Assembly: GCA_016722075.1 (NCBI GenBank)
Contig: JADKGW010000001.1
Span: forward strand, 744,001-808,000
Length of the DNA stretch: 64,000 nt
Direction: 5' to 3'
Origin: Candidatus Kouleothrix ribensis
GTDB lineage: Bacteria > Chloroflexota > Chloroflexia > Chloroflexales > Roseiflexaceae
The notes below the pieces were generated by a model, which worked only from the letters and a program-made list of their open reading frames with translations, did not search any database and had not been told where the DNA came from. Position numbers and translations under genes: made by a program. Below, piece after piece: positions 1-9,601 of this stretch. Numbering within the stretch: the first letter of the stretch is position 1; each line of letters opens with the position of its first letter.

Positions 1-326
1 GTGACCAAGGTAATCAACTGCTGGAGTGCCCGCGTACCATAGCCCTTCCCTTGGTGGATATAATCGATGAAGAAGTGATAGATCCAGTAGCATGCGCGGC
101 TGTTCCGTGTGTAGGCGAGTTCGACGAAGCCAACCAGCGCGCGATCAGCATAGATCGCGTAGGGCTCCCAAACGAGCCCACCGGGACGAATGAAGGCTTT
201 GGCTAACGCGATTGCGGCAATGGGAACATAGTCGGCAATAAAACGTTGCTGATCTGGATGTACCGTCAATTGAAGCGTCGCGCGCCAGTTGGCTTCTGAG
301 ACAGTACAGAGCGAAATACTGGTCAT
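1..326 (-). CDS. GNAT-family N-acetyltransferase, C-terminus beyond the window edge
   Basis: The ATG is at 324-326 and the frame stays open to base 1, giving 108 residues. The text resembles spermine/spermidine-type GNAT proteins: an N-terminal stretch with QQRFIADY, a central beta region with VGFVELAY, and the acetyl-CoA-binding turn HQGKGYGTRAL matching the Q/RxxGxG/A signature. Such enzymes transfer an acetyl group from acetyl-CoA to an amine; the substrate cannot be read here. It is the gene of the leftmost cassette, with its attC outside the window. The 124-bp leader to attC 1 holds no other gene. Confidence 0.85.
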   Translation of the reverse strand, partial: MTSISLCTVSEANWRATLQLTVHPDQQRFIADYVPIAAIALAKAFIRPGGLVWEPYAIYADRALVGFVELAYTRNSRACYWIYHFFIDYIHQGKGYGTRALQQLITLV

Positions 327-450
327 CGCTGGCTTGCTTTCTGGGAGGGATTTTCTGGCAAGAAGCACCATACAGGCACAACAAAGGCATGCGCGATCGG
401 CATGGTGATGGCTAGGTGGTGCTTGGGCATGGTACAGCGCTAATGCTGCG

Positions 451-552
451 GCCCAACGCCTTGCCCATCAGCCGCCGCGAGCGCGCTGCATAAACTGCTA
501 AAATGCGAACGATCTCGCGCGCGAAGCGGTCGGCTGCATGGGCTTGTTCGGC
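451..552 (-). repeat. attC 1 (GCCCAAC...GTTCGGC)
   Basis: Site of the cassette to its right. Inner arms TTGCCCATCAGCC and GGCTGCATGGGC pair except for one extra G in the right arm, the extrahelical base that marks the minus strand as canonical. This is the short-loop class (102 bp), with a GCGAGCGCGC / GCGCGCGAAGC inner stem. Confidence 0.9.
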
Positions 553-774
553 GGCGAATAAAGTCATTTATACCGTACTTAGAAGGGTAAATCTACCTCT
601 TCTGACGTGACAACTTTAATCTGTCCTCCAAAGCGAGTTGTGAGTACTGCGCTCAAATTATAACCTGATAACTGCCCTAGAATTGATACTCTCTGACTTG
701 CATAACTTAAAGCTGCTTCAGACAATTCGTGGCGCAGTATTCTTTCTGCTGAGTCTAATCCCTCAATGTAAATA

Positions 775-1919
775 TAGCATCCCTATCTGATTTCTAAAAC
801 GTGGTATACTGGTTCCACGATTGTACGCAACGCTTCGCCCAAGTACGGGTGTGCCACTTTGTGAGGTGCGGTATGGCTCCTATTCCTGAAGATATCACCG
901 CCTTTCTGGCTGAACCCCATGATTCACGCGAGTATCGACGCGCACTCGCAGTAAAACTCGCGCTGCTCGGGTATTTGTATGCAGCGATTAGTGAGATGTT
1001 GGATGTCACCCTGGGTTTATTAGCCAGGCAAAGAAAGCCTATGCGCAGTATGGAGTAGATGGATTTACCTTGAAGTATCAAGGGATGCAACCCTATCTGT
1101 CGCCTGAAGAACGACAATCCGTGCTTGATTGGTTGCAAGATCAACAAGAATGGTCTGTCGCACTCCTCCAAACGCACATCGAAACAACCTATGGCATCGT
1201 GTTTCAATCGCAGCAAAGCTATTACCAACTGCTCGATGAGGCAAAAATAACGTATAAAAAAGCCCAGCACACGAATCCTCGGCATGATGCTGCGCTGGTT
1301 GCCGCAAAAAAAAAGAAATCCTTGACTTTTTGACTGCACACGCGGCGGCCATTGCGGATGGGAGCCTGGTGGTGGTGTTTGTGGATCAGTGTCATGTCCT
1401 CTGGAACGATGCGTGTGGCTATGTTTGGGGGCCACGGGGCGAACGAATCAGCATTCCAATGACGAATTTTCGCGAGCGACAAACCTACTACGGGGCCATT
1501 GAATTGTGTACAGCAGACATATGCGCAATTCCAACGGATACGGCAAATGGTGATTGGACGATGATTTTTGTCGAGTATGTGCGGGAACAATTCCCAGGGA
1601 AACGGATCGTCCTCATTTGGGATGGTGCATCCTATCATCGCGGTACAGAAATGCAAGAATACCTCGAAGGTGTCAATTACAAGCTGCCAAAAGACGAATG
1701 GAGCGTCCACTGCATCCTTTTCGCACCGAATGCGCCAGAGCAAAACCCAATGGAAGATGTTTGGTTAAAAGCCAAGCAATATGTACGAAAACACTGGCGG
1801 GAATGCATCAATTTTCAGGCAGTTCTCAACTTATTTGAGGAAGCATTGAATACGCTCTCGTTCAAATTCGAAAAGCTCCGTATGTATATGCCAAGTTTAC
1901 AACTCATTTAGGATTACTA
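775..1919 (+). mobile_element. IS630-family element, copy 1 (decayed)
   Basis: 1145 bp, flanked by TA at 773-774 and 1920-1921, with imperfect terminal inverted repeats TAGCATCCCTA / TAGTAATCCTA. It is almost identical to the element at 49547-50690. Insertion into the nuclease gene is in the antisense direction. Confidence 0.93.
873..1911 (+). pseudogene. IS630 transposase, frameshifted
   Basis: Compared with the intact copy at 49645, this gene has lost one C in a CCCC run near 1010 and gained two A in the A-run near 1303-1312. The two indels break the frame into three pieces. The DDE residues are still readable in the last piece (FVDQCHVLW, LIWDGASYH, NPMEDVW), but no single product can be made. 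The element can presumably move only in trans, using the intact copy. Confidence 0.92.
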
Positions 1920-3256
1920 TAGGAACGCTTCTCTCAGGTCTTCTGGCCTCACGAATGACCTCATCGAATACACGTTTTGCATCCCTGGAAACTTTCTCCG
2001 TCGTTATTATAATGGCTTTTGTTGCCCTATAACGAACTTGCCTGTAATTCAAGGGATAGGCATCCCCTGAACCAAATTCTCTGTCTTTTAGTTCGAATAT
2101 CCAAAGTTGGCCGAGAAAATCAACCAGGATATCTACTTCGTCTCCCGCCTCGGATACATTCCAGAGGATGGTTTCCAACGGAACACCAAGTTTGTTTAAT
2201 AGACTTGTTACCCATATTGTCATCCAATAACTTTGTCGGGACATTTTACGTCCTAAATCTGAAAGACTATAACCCTCCGAAAGTAATTCGCTCTCAAAGG
2301 TATTTCCACAAGAGGCACACGTGAGTCCGGCTACCTCTGGACTTTTTAGTTTTTCAACATCTTTTAAACGAGTCAATGCTACATTGTTACGACGGCATTC
2401 CAGAAGATACTCTACATTTAGTAATTTAGCATTGCGAAGCTCTTTTAATGCGTCTTTGATCTCGTCTTGGCTTTTTGGTTTTCGATTAAAAAAGTCTCTC
2501 TCCCTTACAAATACTGCTTGACTTAACTCAATCAAAGTCTCACGTGCCAACTTCATAGATAAAGCATTCGCAGCACTTAACTCATCCGGTGCAATGCACG
2601 CTTTATTCAACTTGAGTTCCGACTGCTTTTCTTCTGACTGAATTAATCGATCCAATCTTGCTGTGCGGGGTTTAAACTCACTCCATTCAAAGTTCATATG
2701 TCGAGCTTTGCGTCCATCAACAGATGATTTTAGAGAATTCTCGACCGATGCGACAAAAGCCCGCAACCGTTCCTCTAGACCTAGAGCCGAGTCTGAAACA
2801 ATTCCAACTTCAAGAGTAGGCTGGCTATTTTCCTCACCTCTATACATAAGGCGTCCATATGGATCTACTACAGCACGTGCTCCTGCATTAACGATGATGA
2901 AATAGTACATATCATCGTCTCGAAAGAAAATGTCACCACCCATAATCCCAGAAGATGCTGAGCTTCTGTATTCGCGAGAAGTAGGTATGGTTACAAGTTT
3001 GTCAGCGACGCCAGCAAGGGTAAGGAAACTACGCTGAGACTCGAAGAGAGCTGGCTTCCAACCCTCTGCCGAGAGTTTCAGCAGGACATTGGGAAAATCT
3101 GCGCTATCGAGTTTGATCGGTGAGGTGAGTGTCTGAGTTTCAAGCATGGTTTTGTCCTTTGTATAGAGCTTGGATGAGAGATGGACACGAAATTATACTA
3201 CAACAAGGATCTGCCCTTGTAAAGACCCGCTAACGAGATGAGTGAAGGTTGAAGCC

Positions 3257-3365
3257 GCCGAACGAGTTGCGCATCAGCCGCCGACGAGGCGCGCGGCACA
3301 AGATAGAGCCAAAATAGCAACGATCTCGCGCGCCGAAGGCGGTCGACTGCATGCGCGTGTTGGAC
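3257..3365 (-). repeat. attC 2 (GCCGAAC...GTTGGAC)
   Basis: 109 bp. Arms TTGCGCATCAGCC and GACTGCATGCGC. The left core pairs with the GTTCGGC of attC 1, closing the nuclease cassette. Confidence 0.9.
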
Positions 3366-3396
3366 GGCGACGCGAAATCATAAGCGTTCAGGAGTG

Positions 3397-3543
3397 TCAG
3401 AACAACTCCACACTGTAGTTGGGGAATTGCTCGTTGGCGCTCCAATATCTGATTGCGATGTTAGTACAATCGACCGCATCCTGATCCTCTTTTCGCATCC
3501 CCTGAACGATACGCGAGATCGTGTCGTCGATACGCGTACTCAT
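3397..3543 (-). CDS. possible 48-aa cassette protein
   Basis: ATG at 3541-3543; the TGA lies about 30 bp from attC 2, the usual place for a cassette stop codon. The product starts MSTRIDDTISRIVQGMRKED and ends YSVELF; it is mixed-charge, with no membrane helix and no recognised family. No strong ribosome-binding site is seen. Overlapping frames on the other strand are also open, so this is a candidate chosen by position. It could pair with the membrane protein upstream at 3615-3821. Confidence 0.35.
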   Translation of the reverse strand: MSTRIDDTISRIVQGMRKEDQDAVDCTNIAIRYWSANEQFPNYSVELF

Positions 3544-3614
3544 TCTGTCGCTGCTTGCCTGTCGCCCATCCAAGTTGTTTCATATTGGCAACGGTATACG
3601 AGTATTGCTACTCA

Positions 3615-3821
3615 TCAGAGTCGATTCAGTGGCGCAAGCAGTCGCAATAGGACAAAAATAGCAATTACCAGCACTATGCCACTAATAAGCAAACCAATCA
3701 ATCCCCACCTAACAATGCTCTTAATATCGATTTCGAGCATCCAAAGGTGATGGAGTTTTTCGTACCATGCCTGCATCCAGAACATCAGCACGGGAACCAG
3801 AGCTCGTCGAATATCACGCAT
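3615..3821 (-). CDS. small single-span membrane protein
   Basis: 68 residues starting MRDIRRALVPV. A GAGGA Shine-Dalgarno lies 8 nt before this ATG, so I prefer it to an in-frame start 35 codons upstream. A hydrophobic helix of about 25 residues (GLIGLLISGIVLVIAIFVLL) near the C-terminus is followed by a short basic tail, suggesting a bitopic protein. The N-terminal half is amphipathic with several Trp. No family is recognised. Upstream, 3822-4050 is leader without another convincing gene. Confidence 0.5.
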   Translation of the reverse strand: MRDIRRALVPVLMFWMQAWYEKLHHLWMLEIDIKSIVRWGLIGLLISGIVLVIAIFVLLRLLAPLNRL

Positions 3822-4050
3822 AGATAGTTCCTCGAAGAAGTACATGGATTTAATGACGCTCGATACAGACAATATGAGAAATTCAGTTGAACAACTATTT
3901 GAGGTTTGTAAATGGACGAGACTCAAATCATGCCGCCCCAGGAAATAGGCAAGCTATTCATTTGAGCAGTGCCATTGGTGGCAGCATCTCGTTCGAGGTC
4001 AGTGTAGCATTTTATTCAACATTAATCCAGCATCGGGTGTGATAGTCGCC

Positions 4051-4153
4051 GTCCAACGCCCTGCGCATCAGCCGCCGCGAGCGCAGCAAGAGATAGCGCT
4101 GAAATGCCTACGATCTCGCGCGCGAAGCGGTCGGCTGCATGCGCATGTTAGCC
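4051..4153 (-). repeat. attC 3 (GTCCAAC...GTTAGCC)
   Basis: 103 bp, short-loop class. The left core pairs with the right core of attC 2. Confidence 0.9.
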
Positions 4154-4532
4154 GGCTTGAGACGTTGTTTTTGAGTACGGTATTTCAATAGCTAAGCTTC
4201 GCTGTACGCATACCTTAGCGTTGTATATGGAAACGAGAACTTGAAATGGTTTGCTTCAACTTAGTTCATTTGTTCGATAAGGGATGTGTGATTTCGTCGA
4301 ACACATTTTCTGTACGGTAGCGAAACCTGTGACTAATATTACTACAAATGCGTAAGATTATTTGGTTCTTCAGGACTTACCGTAGAAAATGTACGTTCTA
4401 CTTCCGCATTGGAAAGCTAAATTCTGGGTCTCCTTGGCGTCCAATTCGGGCCAAAACAGGAAGGAACTGTTTTGGGCTTTCTGATGCTGAATACCGATTA
4501 AACTCCCACGGCAACTCCTGGAGAACCGATTA
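4154..4532 (-). other. 379 bp without recognisable gene
   Basis: Between attC 3 and the stop of the membrane protein at 4533. Base composition is AT-richer than the attC sites. Short frames overlap the neighbouring gene in other registers, but I see no start with a ribosome-binding site. It may be a decayed 3' part of the cassette. Confidence 0.4.
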
Positions 4533-4940
4533 TTATAGTTTTGGCGGAAGAAATATGGACAAGTATGCCAGCGGAAAAGGTAGCACAATAACAAAAATAT
4601 CGTATGAAGCAGCAATCCATAAACGTGCTCGTTTATGGATTTTTATCTTTGATAGAAACAGCATAATTAGGGCGAAAAGAACAGTACAAACGAGTAAGGA
4701 GATGTATATGAGAATACTTCTAGCTTGGGCGAATTCTGGGCAGCCACCTGGATAACGAGCACCAAATCCGCGACAATCTTCAGTATTTATAGTAAACCCC
4801 AGTAAACACCAGTGTACGGTCGTTGCAATACAGAAAAGGCCGATATATAACCATTGTTCGTTCTTTTCTAGATGACTGCTCACAGGTTGCATTTTGGTAG
4901 ATCCATTTGACCTCATGGCCGTGCCGTTCAAATCTCGCAC
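4533..4940 (-). CDS. membrane protein, three predicted helices
   Basis: 135 residues, or 127 from the second ATG (MRSNGSTK), which is equally plausible as neither has a clear ribosome-binding site. Hydrophobic segments lie near residues 30-50, 77-97 and 108-132. An extracytoplasmic-looking loop holds two Cys (EDCRGFGARYPGGCPEF), which might form a disulfide. There is no recognisable family. It is the only gene of its cassette; its leader runs to attC 4. Confidence 0.6.
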   Translation of the reverse strand: MRDLNGTAMRSNGSTKMQPVSSHLEKNEQWLYIGLFCIATTVHWCLLGFTINTEDCRGFGARYPGGCPEFAQARSILIYISLLVCTVLFALIMLFLSKIKIHKRARLWIAASYDIFVIVLPFPLAYLSIFLPPKL

Positions 4941-4971
4941 GTTCTATGATTAGTAGATCGCTGACTGAGCC

Positions 4972-5099
4972 GGCTAACGCCTGGCGCATCAGCCGCGCCG
5001 CCAGATCGATCGGTACTGCGTTCCTGTTGATTCCAACGTTCAAAATTGGAACGATCTCGTCGACGCGCAGCGGCGTCAGGCTGCATGCGCTGGTTGGGC
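4972..5099 (-). repeat. attC 4 (GGCTAAC...GTTGGGC)
   Basis: 128 bp, long-loop class. Its loop, with ATTCCAACGTTCAAAATTGG, is shared with attC 58. Confidence 0.9.
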
Positions 5100-5457
5100 G
5101 GCACCACGCCGGAGGCACGCGTTGACCTGCTGGCCATGTTGGCGCCCGAGGGCGCTGCCTGGCATGACGCCCGAGGGCGCTCCTTTTCAGCGCTAGTGGC
5201 CGCGACGGCGGTCGGATGCGTGCCCCGTGATGGCGCCCAAGGGCGCTGCCCGCGATGGCGTTCCCACCACGGCGGCGGCCGGATGCATTCCTTCAGATGA
5301 CGCACGAGGGCGTTCCCGGCGACGACCTATCCAGGCACTGCATGCGTTCCCTGCGATGGCGCTCGGATGCCTGATTCGCACCCGTTGGCGGTCGGGCTGC
5401 GCCAATCACGGGGTTGAGTCACGCACTGGCCGCTCATCCCATGGTTTGCTCGTGCTC
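5100..5457 (-). repeat. ORF-less repeat cassette, copy 1
   Basis: Founding description of the family: 358 bp of about 70% GC between two attC sites, starting GGCACCACGCCGGAGG beside attC 4. Inside are five to seven degenerate units of the form TGGCGnnCGnnnGCGTTCC, many able to form short CGCCCGAGGGCG hairpins. A nearly invariant CCTGTCCAGGCA block and a terminal CGCTCGTGCCCGCCC precede the next attC. Several frames are open on both strands only because stop codons are rare in such sequence; they shift between copies. From about 5200 rightwards it is almost identical to copy 7. Confidence 0.85.
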
Positions 5458-5584
5458 GCCCAACGCGCTGCGCATCAGCCGCGCCGCCCCGATAGGTTGG
5501 GATCGTCTTCACGCCATGATAGCACGAAAAAATCGGCACGATCTCGCCGCCGGAACGGCGTCGGGCTGCATGCGCTGGTTGGGC
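5458..5584 (-). repeat. attC 5 (GCCCAAC...GTTGGGC)
   Basis: 127 bp. The loop contains, on the minus strand at 5516-5524, TGCTATCAT, an extended -10-like box. Confidence 0.92.
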
Positions 5585-5942
5585 GGCACCACGCCGCATG
5601 GACGCGCTGACCTGCCAGCCATGTTGGCGTTCGCGGGCGTTCCCTGTGATGGCGTCCGCATGCGTTCCTTCCTGGCGCTGGTGGACGCGACGACGGTCGG
5701 ATGCGCGGCCTGCGATCACGTCCGCAGGCGTTCCCCGCGATTGCGCTCCCACCACGACGGCGGTCGGATGCGCTGCCTGGGATAGCGTCCGAGGGCGTTC
5801 CCGGTGCTGGCCTGTCCAGGCACGGGATGCGTTGCCTGCGATAGCGCTCGCATGCCCGATTCGCACGCGTTGGCGGTCAGGTTGCAGCAATCACGGGGTT
5901 GAATCATGCGCTGGCGTTCCGTTGCATGGGCCGCTCGTGCCC
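5585..5942 (-). repeat. ORF-less repeat cassette, copy 2
   Basis: 358 bp. Starts GGCACCACGCCGCATGGACG rather than GGAGGGCCG; otherwise the same block order as copy 1. Confidence 0.85.
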
Positions 5943-6066
5943 GCCCAACGCTTGGGTTCAGCTGCCGGCGTGAGGATGCGTTTGATAGACTGGGAACGCG
6001 TACTCGCCGCATCTGGCTACAAAAATCGGCCCGATTCCGCCGGTCAGCTGTAACGCGTTGTTCGGC
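5943..6066 (-). repeat. attC 6 (GCCCAAC...GTTCGGC)
   Basis: 124 bp. The arms are unusual (TTGGGTTCAGCTG / CAGCTGTAACGCG); it belongs to the HD-protein cassette. Confidence 0.85.
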
Positions 6067-6138
6067 GGCTTCGCTTCGGATATGATTACTGATGTCAATA
6101 GGGTCTCCTGAATCGCTCGTTTTGTGAGGGGGTATACG

Positions 6139-6789
6139 ATGCCATCGACCGCCATACGTGAGATTGAGGCATTCATTCAACCGCTGATGGGGGCAGTCAT
6201 CGCACACGACTACAAGCATGCGCATCGTGTACGTCAGCGAGCAAAACAGATTGCGCTTGCCGAAGGCTATCCGCTCCTCGAGATCGTGGAAGCGGCTGCG
6301 TTGCTGCACGATATCGGGTTGTCACAACAGCCCGGCCCGCACCATGCCGCCGTTGGTGCTGTGATGGCCAACCAGTTCTTGGTTCAGCAAGCATATTTCT
6401 TACCTGACCAGATTGCTGAAATTGTCGCAGCGATACGCGATCATAGCTCGCTCTCGGGTACAGGACGCTTATTCGAAATTCTCCAAGACGCCGATGGATT
6501 AGAGTTGTTTGGTGCGATAGGACTGCTGCGTGGGATTGCATCGAAAGGATATATGGCCGATTATGAGCCAGGAAATATCCGTGGAAGTACGTGGGCATTG
6601 ACCGCAGATGCGTTTAGCGAACGATTTCGGGCCGGTATCGGTGTGGGATCATACATCCTTGATCAACTCAACTTCCAGATAAGTTGCTATGAAAACCTGC
6701 ACACCCAAACAGCGAAGCAAATAGCTGCGCCATTGGTTGCATACATTCGGTCATTCATCCTTCAGCTTGAAGCTGAGGTCGTATCCTGA
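6139..6789 (+). CDS. HD-domain phosphohydrolase
   Basis: 216 residues from the ATG at 6139, which has a GAGGGGG ribosome-binding site; an upstream in-frame GTG is less likely. The metal-binding HD signature is complete: H of AHDYKHAHRV near residue 27, LLHDIG near 62, and D of LQDADGLE further on. The size and pattern resemble stand-alone HD hydrolases that act on nucleotides or phosphoesters; the substrate is unknown. It is one of two intact cassette genes lying against the direction of the array, so it needs its own promoter in the 70-bp region upstream. Confidence 0.85.
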   Translation: MPSTAIREIEAFIQPLMGAVIAHDYKHAHRVRQRAKQIALAEGYPLLEIVEAAALLHDIGLSQQPGPHHAAVGAVMANQFLVQQAYFLPDQIAEIVAAIRDHSSLSGTGRLFEILQDADGLELFGAIGLLRGIASKGYMADYEPGNIRGSTWALTADAFSERFRAGIGVGSYILDQLNFQISCYENLHTQTAKQIAAPLVAYIRSFILQLEAEVVS

Positions 6790-6820
6790 TTAGGTCGGCT
6801 GAGCATAGCGCATAGAAGCC

Positions 6821-6944
6821 GCCGAACGCCAGCATTCAGCCGCGCCGCACCCAGAGACCGGGAACGCGTTGAACATGAGTATAGCACACAAAATCGACCC
6901 GATTCCGCCGCCGGCACGGCGTCGGCTGCAATGCGTGGTTGGGT
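6821..6944 (-). repeat. attC 7 (GCCGAAC...GTTGGGT)
   Basis: 124 bp. The loop reads TGCTATACT on the minus strand, again -10-like. Confidence 0.88.
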
Positions 6945-6961
6945 GGCGGGCGGTCGTGTGC

Positions 6962-7819
6962 TTAGGCAAGGAGATCCGCGAGTATCTGCTGCGCGACCAT
7001 CAGCCAGTGCGTGATAGTGCCTTGATCGTGGTAGCGGAGCGACCAATCCACTTGCCGGTGGATAAGGTGCGCGAGATATACCCCCCCAACGCGTGGCCCC
7101 ACGTGGCGCGTGATCGTCTGCCACAACGGCGCGCGGATCTGTGGGTCAGTATAACTATAGAACAGCATGGTTGCCACATCAAACATGCAATCGCCTGCAC
7201 ACCAGCCATCCCAATCGATCACACCGGTAATCCGGTCGGTCACGGCGAGGATATTCCGAGGATGGCAATCAAAATGCACGATATCCGTGGTTGGGTAGGC
7301 AAGATCGTCCGCACGGCGGACGTAGGCTTGGATCAGTTGCAACCATCGTGCCGTGGCCGGGGAGTAGGTTTGCATGGGCTCCAGCAAGCAAAAGCCGTTC
7401 CCACCCGCAAGGACGGGGTCGCGTATCGGCGCGGGCCAGGTACTGGGTTCGCTTCCCGCTTGCGCGACTTGGCGTTTGTTCAGCGCCAGGAAATCGGGGA
7501 CGCATGCCAATGAAAGGTGTGCGAGGGGCTGACCGGGCAGGGCGTACTGAATCGCATAGGCACTCTTCGCCGTCGCACCAAGCAGGGCGTACTGGGGTGC
7601 GGGATAGCCGATCGCACGGAGGCGATTCGTGACGTGCTGAGCACGTTGGAAGGCGCGGAGCGCGGTCGGATCGGGCGTCCACTTCAGCACGAAACGCGTG
7701 CCCAGCGGATCGGCAAGGGCAAAGGCACCTTGTTCACCGGTGGGATAGCGATCGAGCAGGGTAAAGGCGGTGCGGTGCTGGTGATTGATGTGGTCAAGTA
7801 TGGCTGCTGGTGTATGCAT
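6962..7819 (-). CDS. aminoglycoside phosphotransferase-like kinase (APH family)
   Basis: 285 residues from the ATG at 7819 (MHTPAAILDHI); a longer GTG frame starts inside attC 8 and was rejected. The catalytic Brenner-type motif is VHFDCHPRN (D as base, N for Mg) and the metal-binding DWDG follows about 20 residues later (VIDWDGWCAGD). An N-lobe Lys is in RFVLKWT. These features place it in the APH/choline kinase fold, ATP-dependent phosphotransferases acting on small molecules. HFD instead of HGD is a variant seen in distant members, so antibiotic resistance should not be assumed. Confidence 0.85.
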   Translation of the reverse strand: MHTPAAILDHINHQHRTAFTLLDRYPTGEQGAFALADPLGTRFVLKWTPDPTALRAFQRAQHVTNRLRAIGYPAPQYALLGATAKSAYAIQYALPGQPLAHLSLACVPDFLALNKRQVAQAGSEPSTWPAPIRDPVLAGGNGFCLLEPMQTYSPATARWLQLIQAYVRRADDLAYPTTDIVHFDCHPRNILAVTDRITGVIDWDGWCAGDCMFDVATMLFYSYTDPQIRAPLWQTITRHVGPRVGGVYLAHLIHRQVDWSLRYHDQGTITHWLMVAQQILADLLA

Positions 7820-7865
7820 AGGAGTTAACGTACCGACTGATTCTGCGTACGGCGTGCATACCGCC

Positions 7866-7992
7866 ACCCAACGCGTGGCGCATCAGCCGCGCCGCACCGA
7901 TAGGTTGGGAACGCTTTCACGTCATGATACCACGGAAAATCGGCCCGATCTCGCTCGCCGGAACGGCGTCGGGCTGCATGCGCTGGTTGGGC
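7866..7992 (-). repeat. attC 8 (ACCCAAC...GTTGGGC)
   Basis: 127 bp. The loop holds CATGATACCAC (TGGTATCAT on minus). Confidence 0.92.
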
Positions 7993-8350
7993 GGCACCGC
8001 GCCGGAGGGCCGTGACGACCTGCCGGACGGGATGGCGTCCGCAGGCGCGGCCTGGGATGGCGTTCGGATGCGTTCCGTCGCAACGTGGTTGGACGCGACA
8101 ACGGTCGCATGCGCGGCCCGCGACACCGTCCGAGGGCGTTCCCGGCGATCCCGTTCCCACCAGGACAGCGGTCGGATGCGGTGCCTGGGATGGCGTTCGC
8201 GGGCGTTCCCGGCGACGACCTGTCCAGGCAATGGATGCGTTGCCTGCGATAGCGCGCGCATGCCTGATTCGCGCGCGGTGGCGGTCAGGCCGCAGCAATC
8301 ACCGGGTTGAATCGGGCGCTGGCCGCTCATCACATGGTTCGCTCGTGCCC
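7993..8350 (-). repeat. ORF-less repeat cassette, copy 3
   Basis: 358 bp. Carries GCCGGACGGGATGG near its start and an AACGTGGTTGGACGCG variant in the centre. Confidence 0.85.
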
Positions 8351-8479
8351 GCCCAACGGCTTGCCCATCAGTTGCGCCGCCACTCATAGATCGGTACGGA
8401 CTTCGGGTTGATTCCGCGTTTCAAAAAAGCCTCGATCTTGCGGCCGGGCAGCGGCGTCGACTGCATGGGCTTGTTCGGC
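8351..8479 (-). repeat. attC 9 (GCCCAAC...GTTCGGC)
   Basis: 129 bp. Arms TTGCCCATCAG and CTGCATGGGC. It belongs to the methyltransferase cassette. Confidence 0.9.
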
Positions 8480-8500
8480 GGCAATGTTGGTTATTCCACA

Positions 8501-9295
8501 CTATTCTTTATCGGTGCGCTTACGGCATATTGAGATGATGCTTGGGCTAGTTACACTGAGCGTCTCATAATCCCAATCTCCGTACTGGCGATCAATACGG
8601 AAGCCAGTGTAGTGCACCAGTGCGGCAAGTTCTTGCGGGAAAGTATAGCGCAACGCCGTGCGTGTGATTTTCGTGTGTTCTTCTTTGCCATTATGCCATC
8701 GTTTCTGGCTTGTCACATGGAGGATTTGCGTAACATGGTCATACACTTGTATAATCGACTCGTGCACTTCGTGGCCATTGACGTCGATACAGGCAGGTCT
8801 GGCTTCTGCCTCAGTATGGGTTTCAAGGAGCGGAAAGAAACCTTCGCGAGTCTTCGTATTGGGGAAGAGGGGGTTGCGTGTCTCGAAGGCAAATAACCCC
8901 TGGTCGTGTAAGTGTATGCGCACCCGCTGTAACAGCGCCTCTTGCTCCGCATTGGTCACAAAGGCTTGAAACGCGTTGCCAGTCAGAAAGATAAAGCGAA
9001 ACTGCTCGTGGAGGTCAAATGTGCGAGCGTCATCTTCCACCCAACGAACAGGCAGCCCAGCAGATTTACTCTTGGCGCACTCTATCATCCCTGGAACGAT
9101 ATCCATGCCAGTAGTTGGGAAGCCCAACTTTGCAATTGGGATGGTAACACGTCCGGTGCCGCAGGCAATTTCAAGCACAGAGCCTCCGGCTTCCTGGGCT
9201 AAAGTACTATAGAAAGCGACACCAGTATCGCTCGGATCTTCCTTATCGTAATTGATCGGGTCTGAAAAGGCTTCAAGATTGTTGTGGTCAAGCAC
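8501..9295 (-). CDS. class I SAM-dependent methyltransferase
   Basis: 264 residues if translation starts at the GTG at 9293-9295, which has GGAGGT 6 nt upstream; the longer ATG frame begins inside attC 10. SAM motif I is VLEIACGTGRVTIPIA, followed by an acidic residue at the end of beta 2 (GMDIVPGMIE) and motif II-like WVEDDARTF, then FIFLTGNAFQAF. The family methylates small molecules or other acceptors; the substrate is not evident. The stop lies 22 bp from attC 9. Confidence 0.88.
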   Translation of the reverse strand: MLDHNNLEAFSDPINYDKEDPSDTGVAFYSTLAQEAGGSVLEIACGTGRVTIPIAKLGFPTTGMDIVPGMIECAKSKSAGLPVRWVEDDARTFDLHEQFRFIFLTGNAFQAFVTNAEQEALLQRVRIHLHDQGLFAFETRNPLFPNTKTREGFFPLLETHTEAEARPACIDVNGHEVHESIIQVYDHVTQILHVTSQKRWHNGKEEHTKITRTALRYTFPQELAALVHYTGFRIDRQYGDWDYETLSVTSPSIISICRKRTDKE

Positions 9296-9364
9296 TCCAC
9301 GACCTCCGCAATCGTACCAATAAATAGGCGAGGGGCATGATAGCACAAGTCGTAAAGAGTTGCT

Positions 9365-9471
9365 GCCGAACGCCTTGGCGTTCAGCCGCCGCGAGCGCGC
9401 CGCACAAGATTCTATCAAAAAAAGGCGCGATCTTGCGCGCGAAGCGGTCGGACTGCAACGCCTTGTTCGGC
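9365..9471 (-). repeat. attC 10 (GCCGAAC...GTTCGGC)
   Basis: 107 bp, short-loop class; arms TTGGCGTTCAGCC and GACTGCAACGCC. Confidence 0.9.
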
Positions 9472-9601
9472 CGCAGCCGATGCAATTGTTCTGTGTGACG
9501 ATACTGTTCCCTGTTCTCCTTCAGGCATCTTTCAGCAACCAGACATTGATCGCCTATCCATTTGCCGCTACTCTGTATTTGTACTCCAAGAATTAACAAG
9601 G

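Larger units (their letters stand above)
579..3147 (-). pseudogene. PD-(D/E)XK nuclease-like cassette gene, split by IS630
   Basis: Removing the IS at 775-1919 and one copy of the TA target rejoins the frame: the part ending ...RSVPI continues as YIEGLDSAERIL... to a TAA at 579-581, giving 473 codons. A CxxC knuckle (CASC, about residues 277-280) precedes a restriction-endonuclease-like core with D339 and the ELK motif at 352-354, typical of PD-(D/E)XK nucleases; only one CxxC was seen. The N-terminal 250 residues are unassigned, partly helical. A role in defence against foreign DNA is inferred from the fold and the setting. The insertion removes the last 64 residues, and the residual frame ends inside the IS. 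Confidence 0.75.

Noticed and set aside
145..390. An 81-codon minus-strand frame at the left edge.
   Set aside because: It is a shadow frame of the GNAT gene, which reads in another register from 326 to the edge.
1897..3147. Stop at 1897 as natural end of the nuclease-like protein.
   Set aside because: The last codons are IS630 end sequence, also found at the end of the unrelated RT fragment at 50668.
4348..4755. A 135-codon plus-strand frame over the membrane protein at 4533.
   Set aside because: The minus-strand protein has clear membrane helices and proper cassette polarity; the plus frame is basic and featureless.
6821..6944. attC sites read as plus-strand canonical sites.
   Set aside because: The extra base is in the right arm and duplicated cassettes share the left, not the right, attC, so the canonical strand is minus.
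8501..9418. The longer N-terminus of the methyltransferase starting at 9418.
   Set aside because: The first 40 codons translate attC 10 and the leader; a GTG with GGAGGT is present at 9295.
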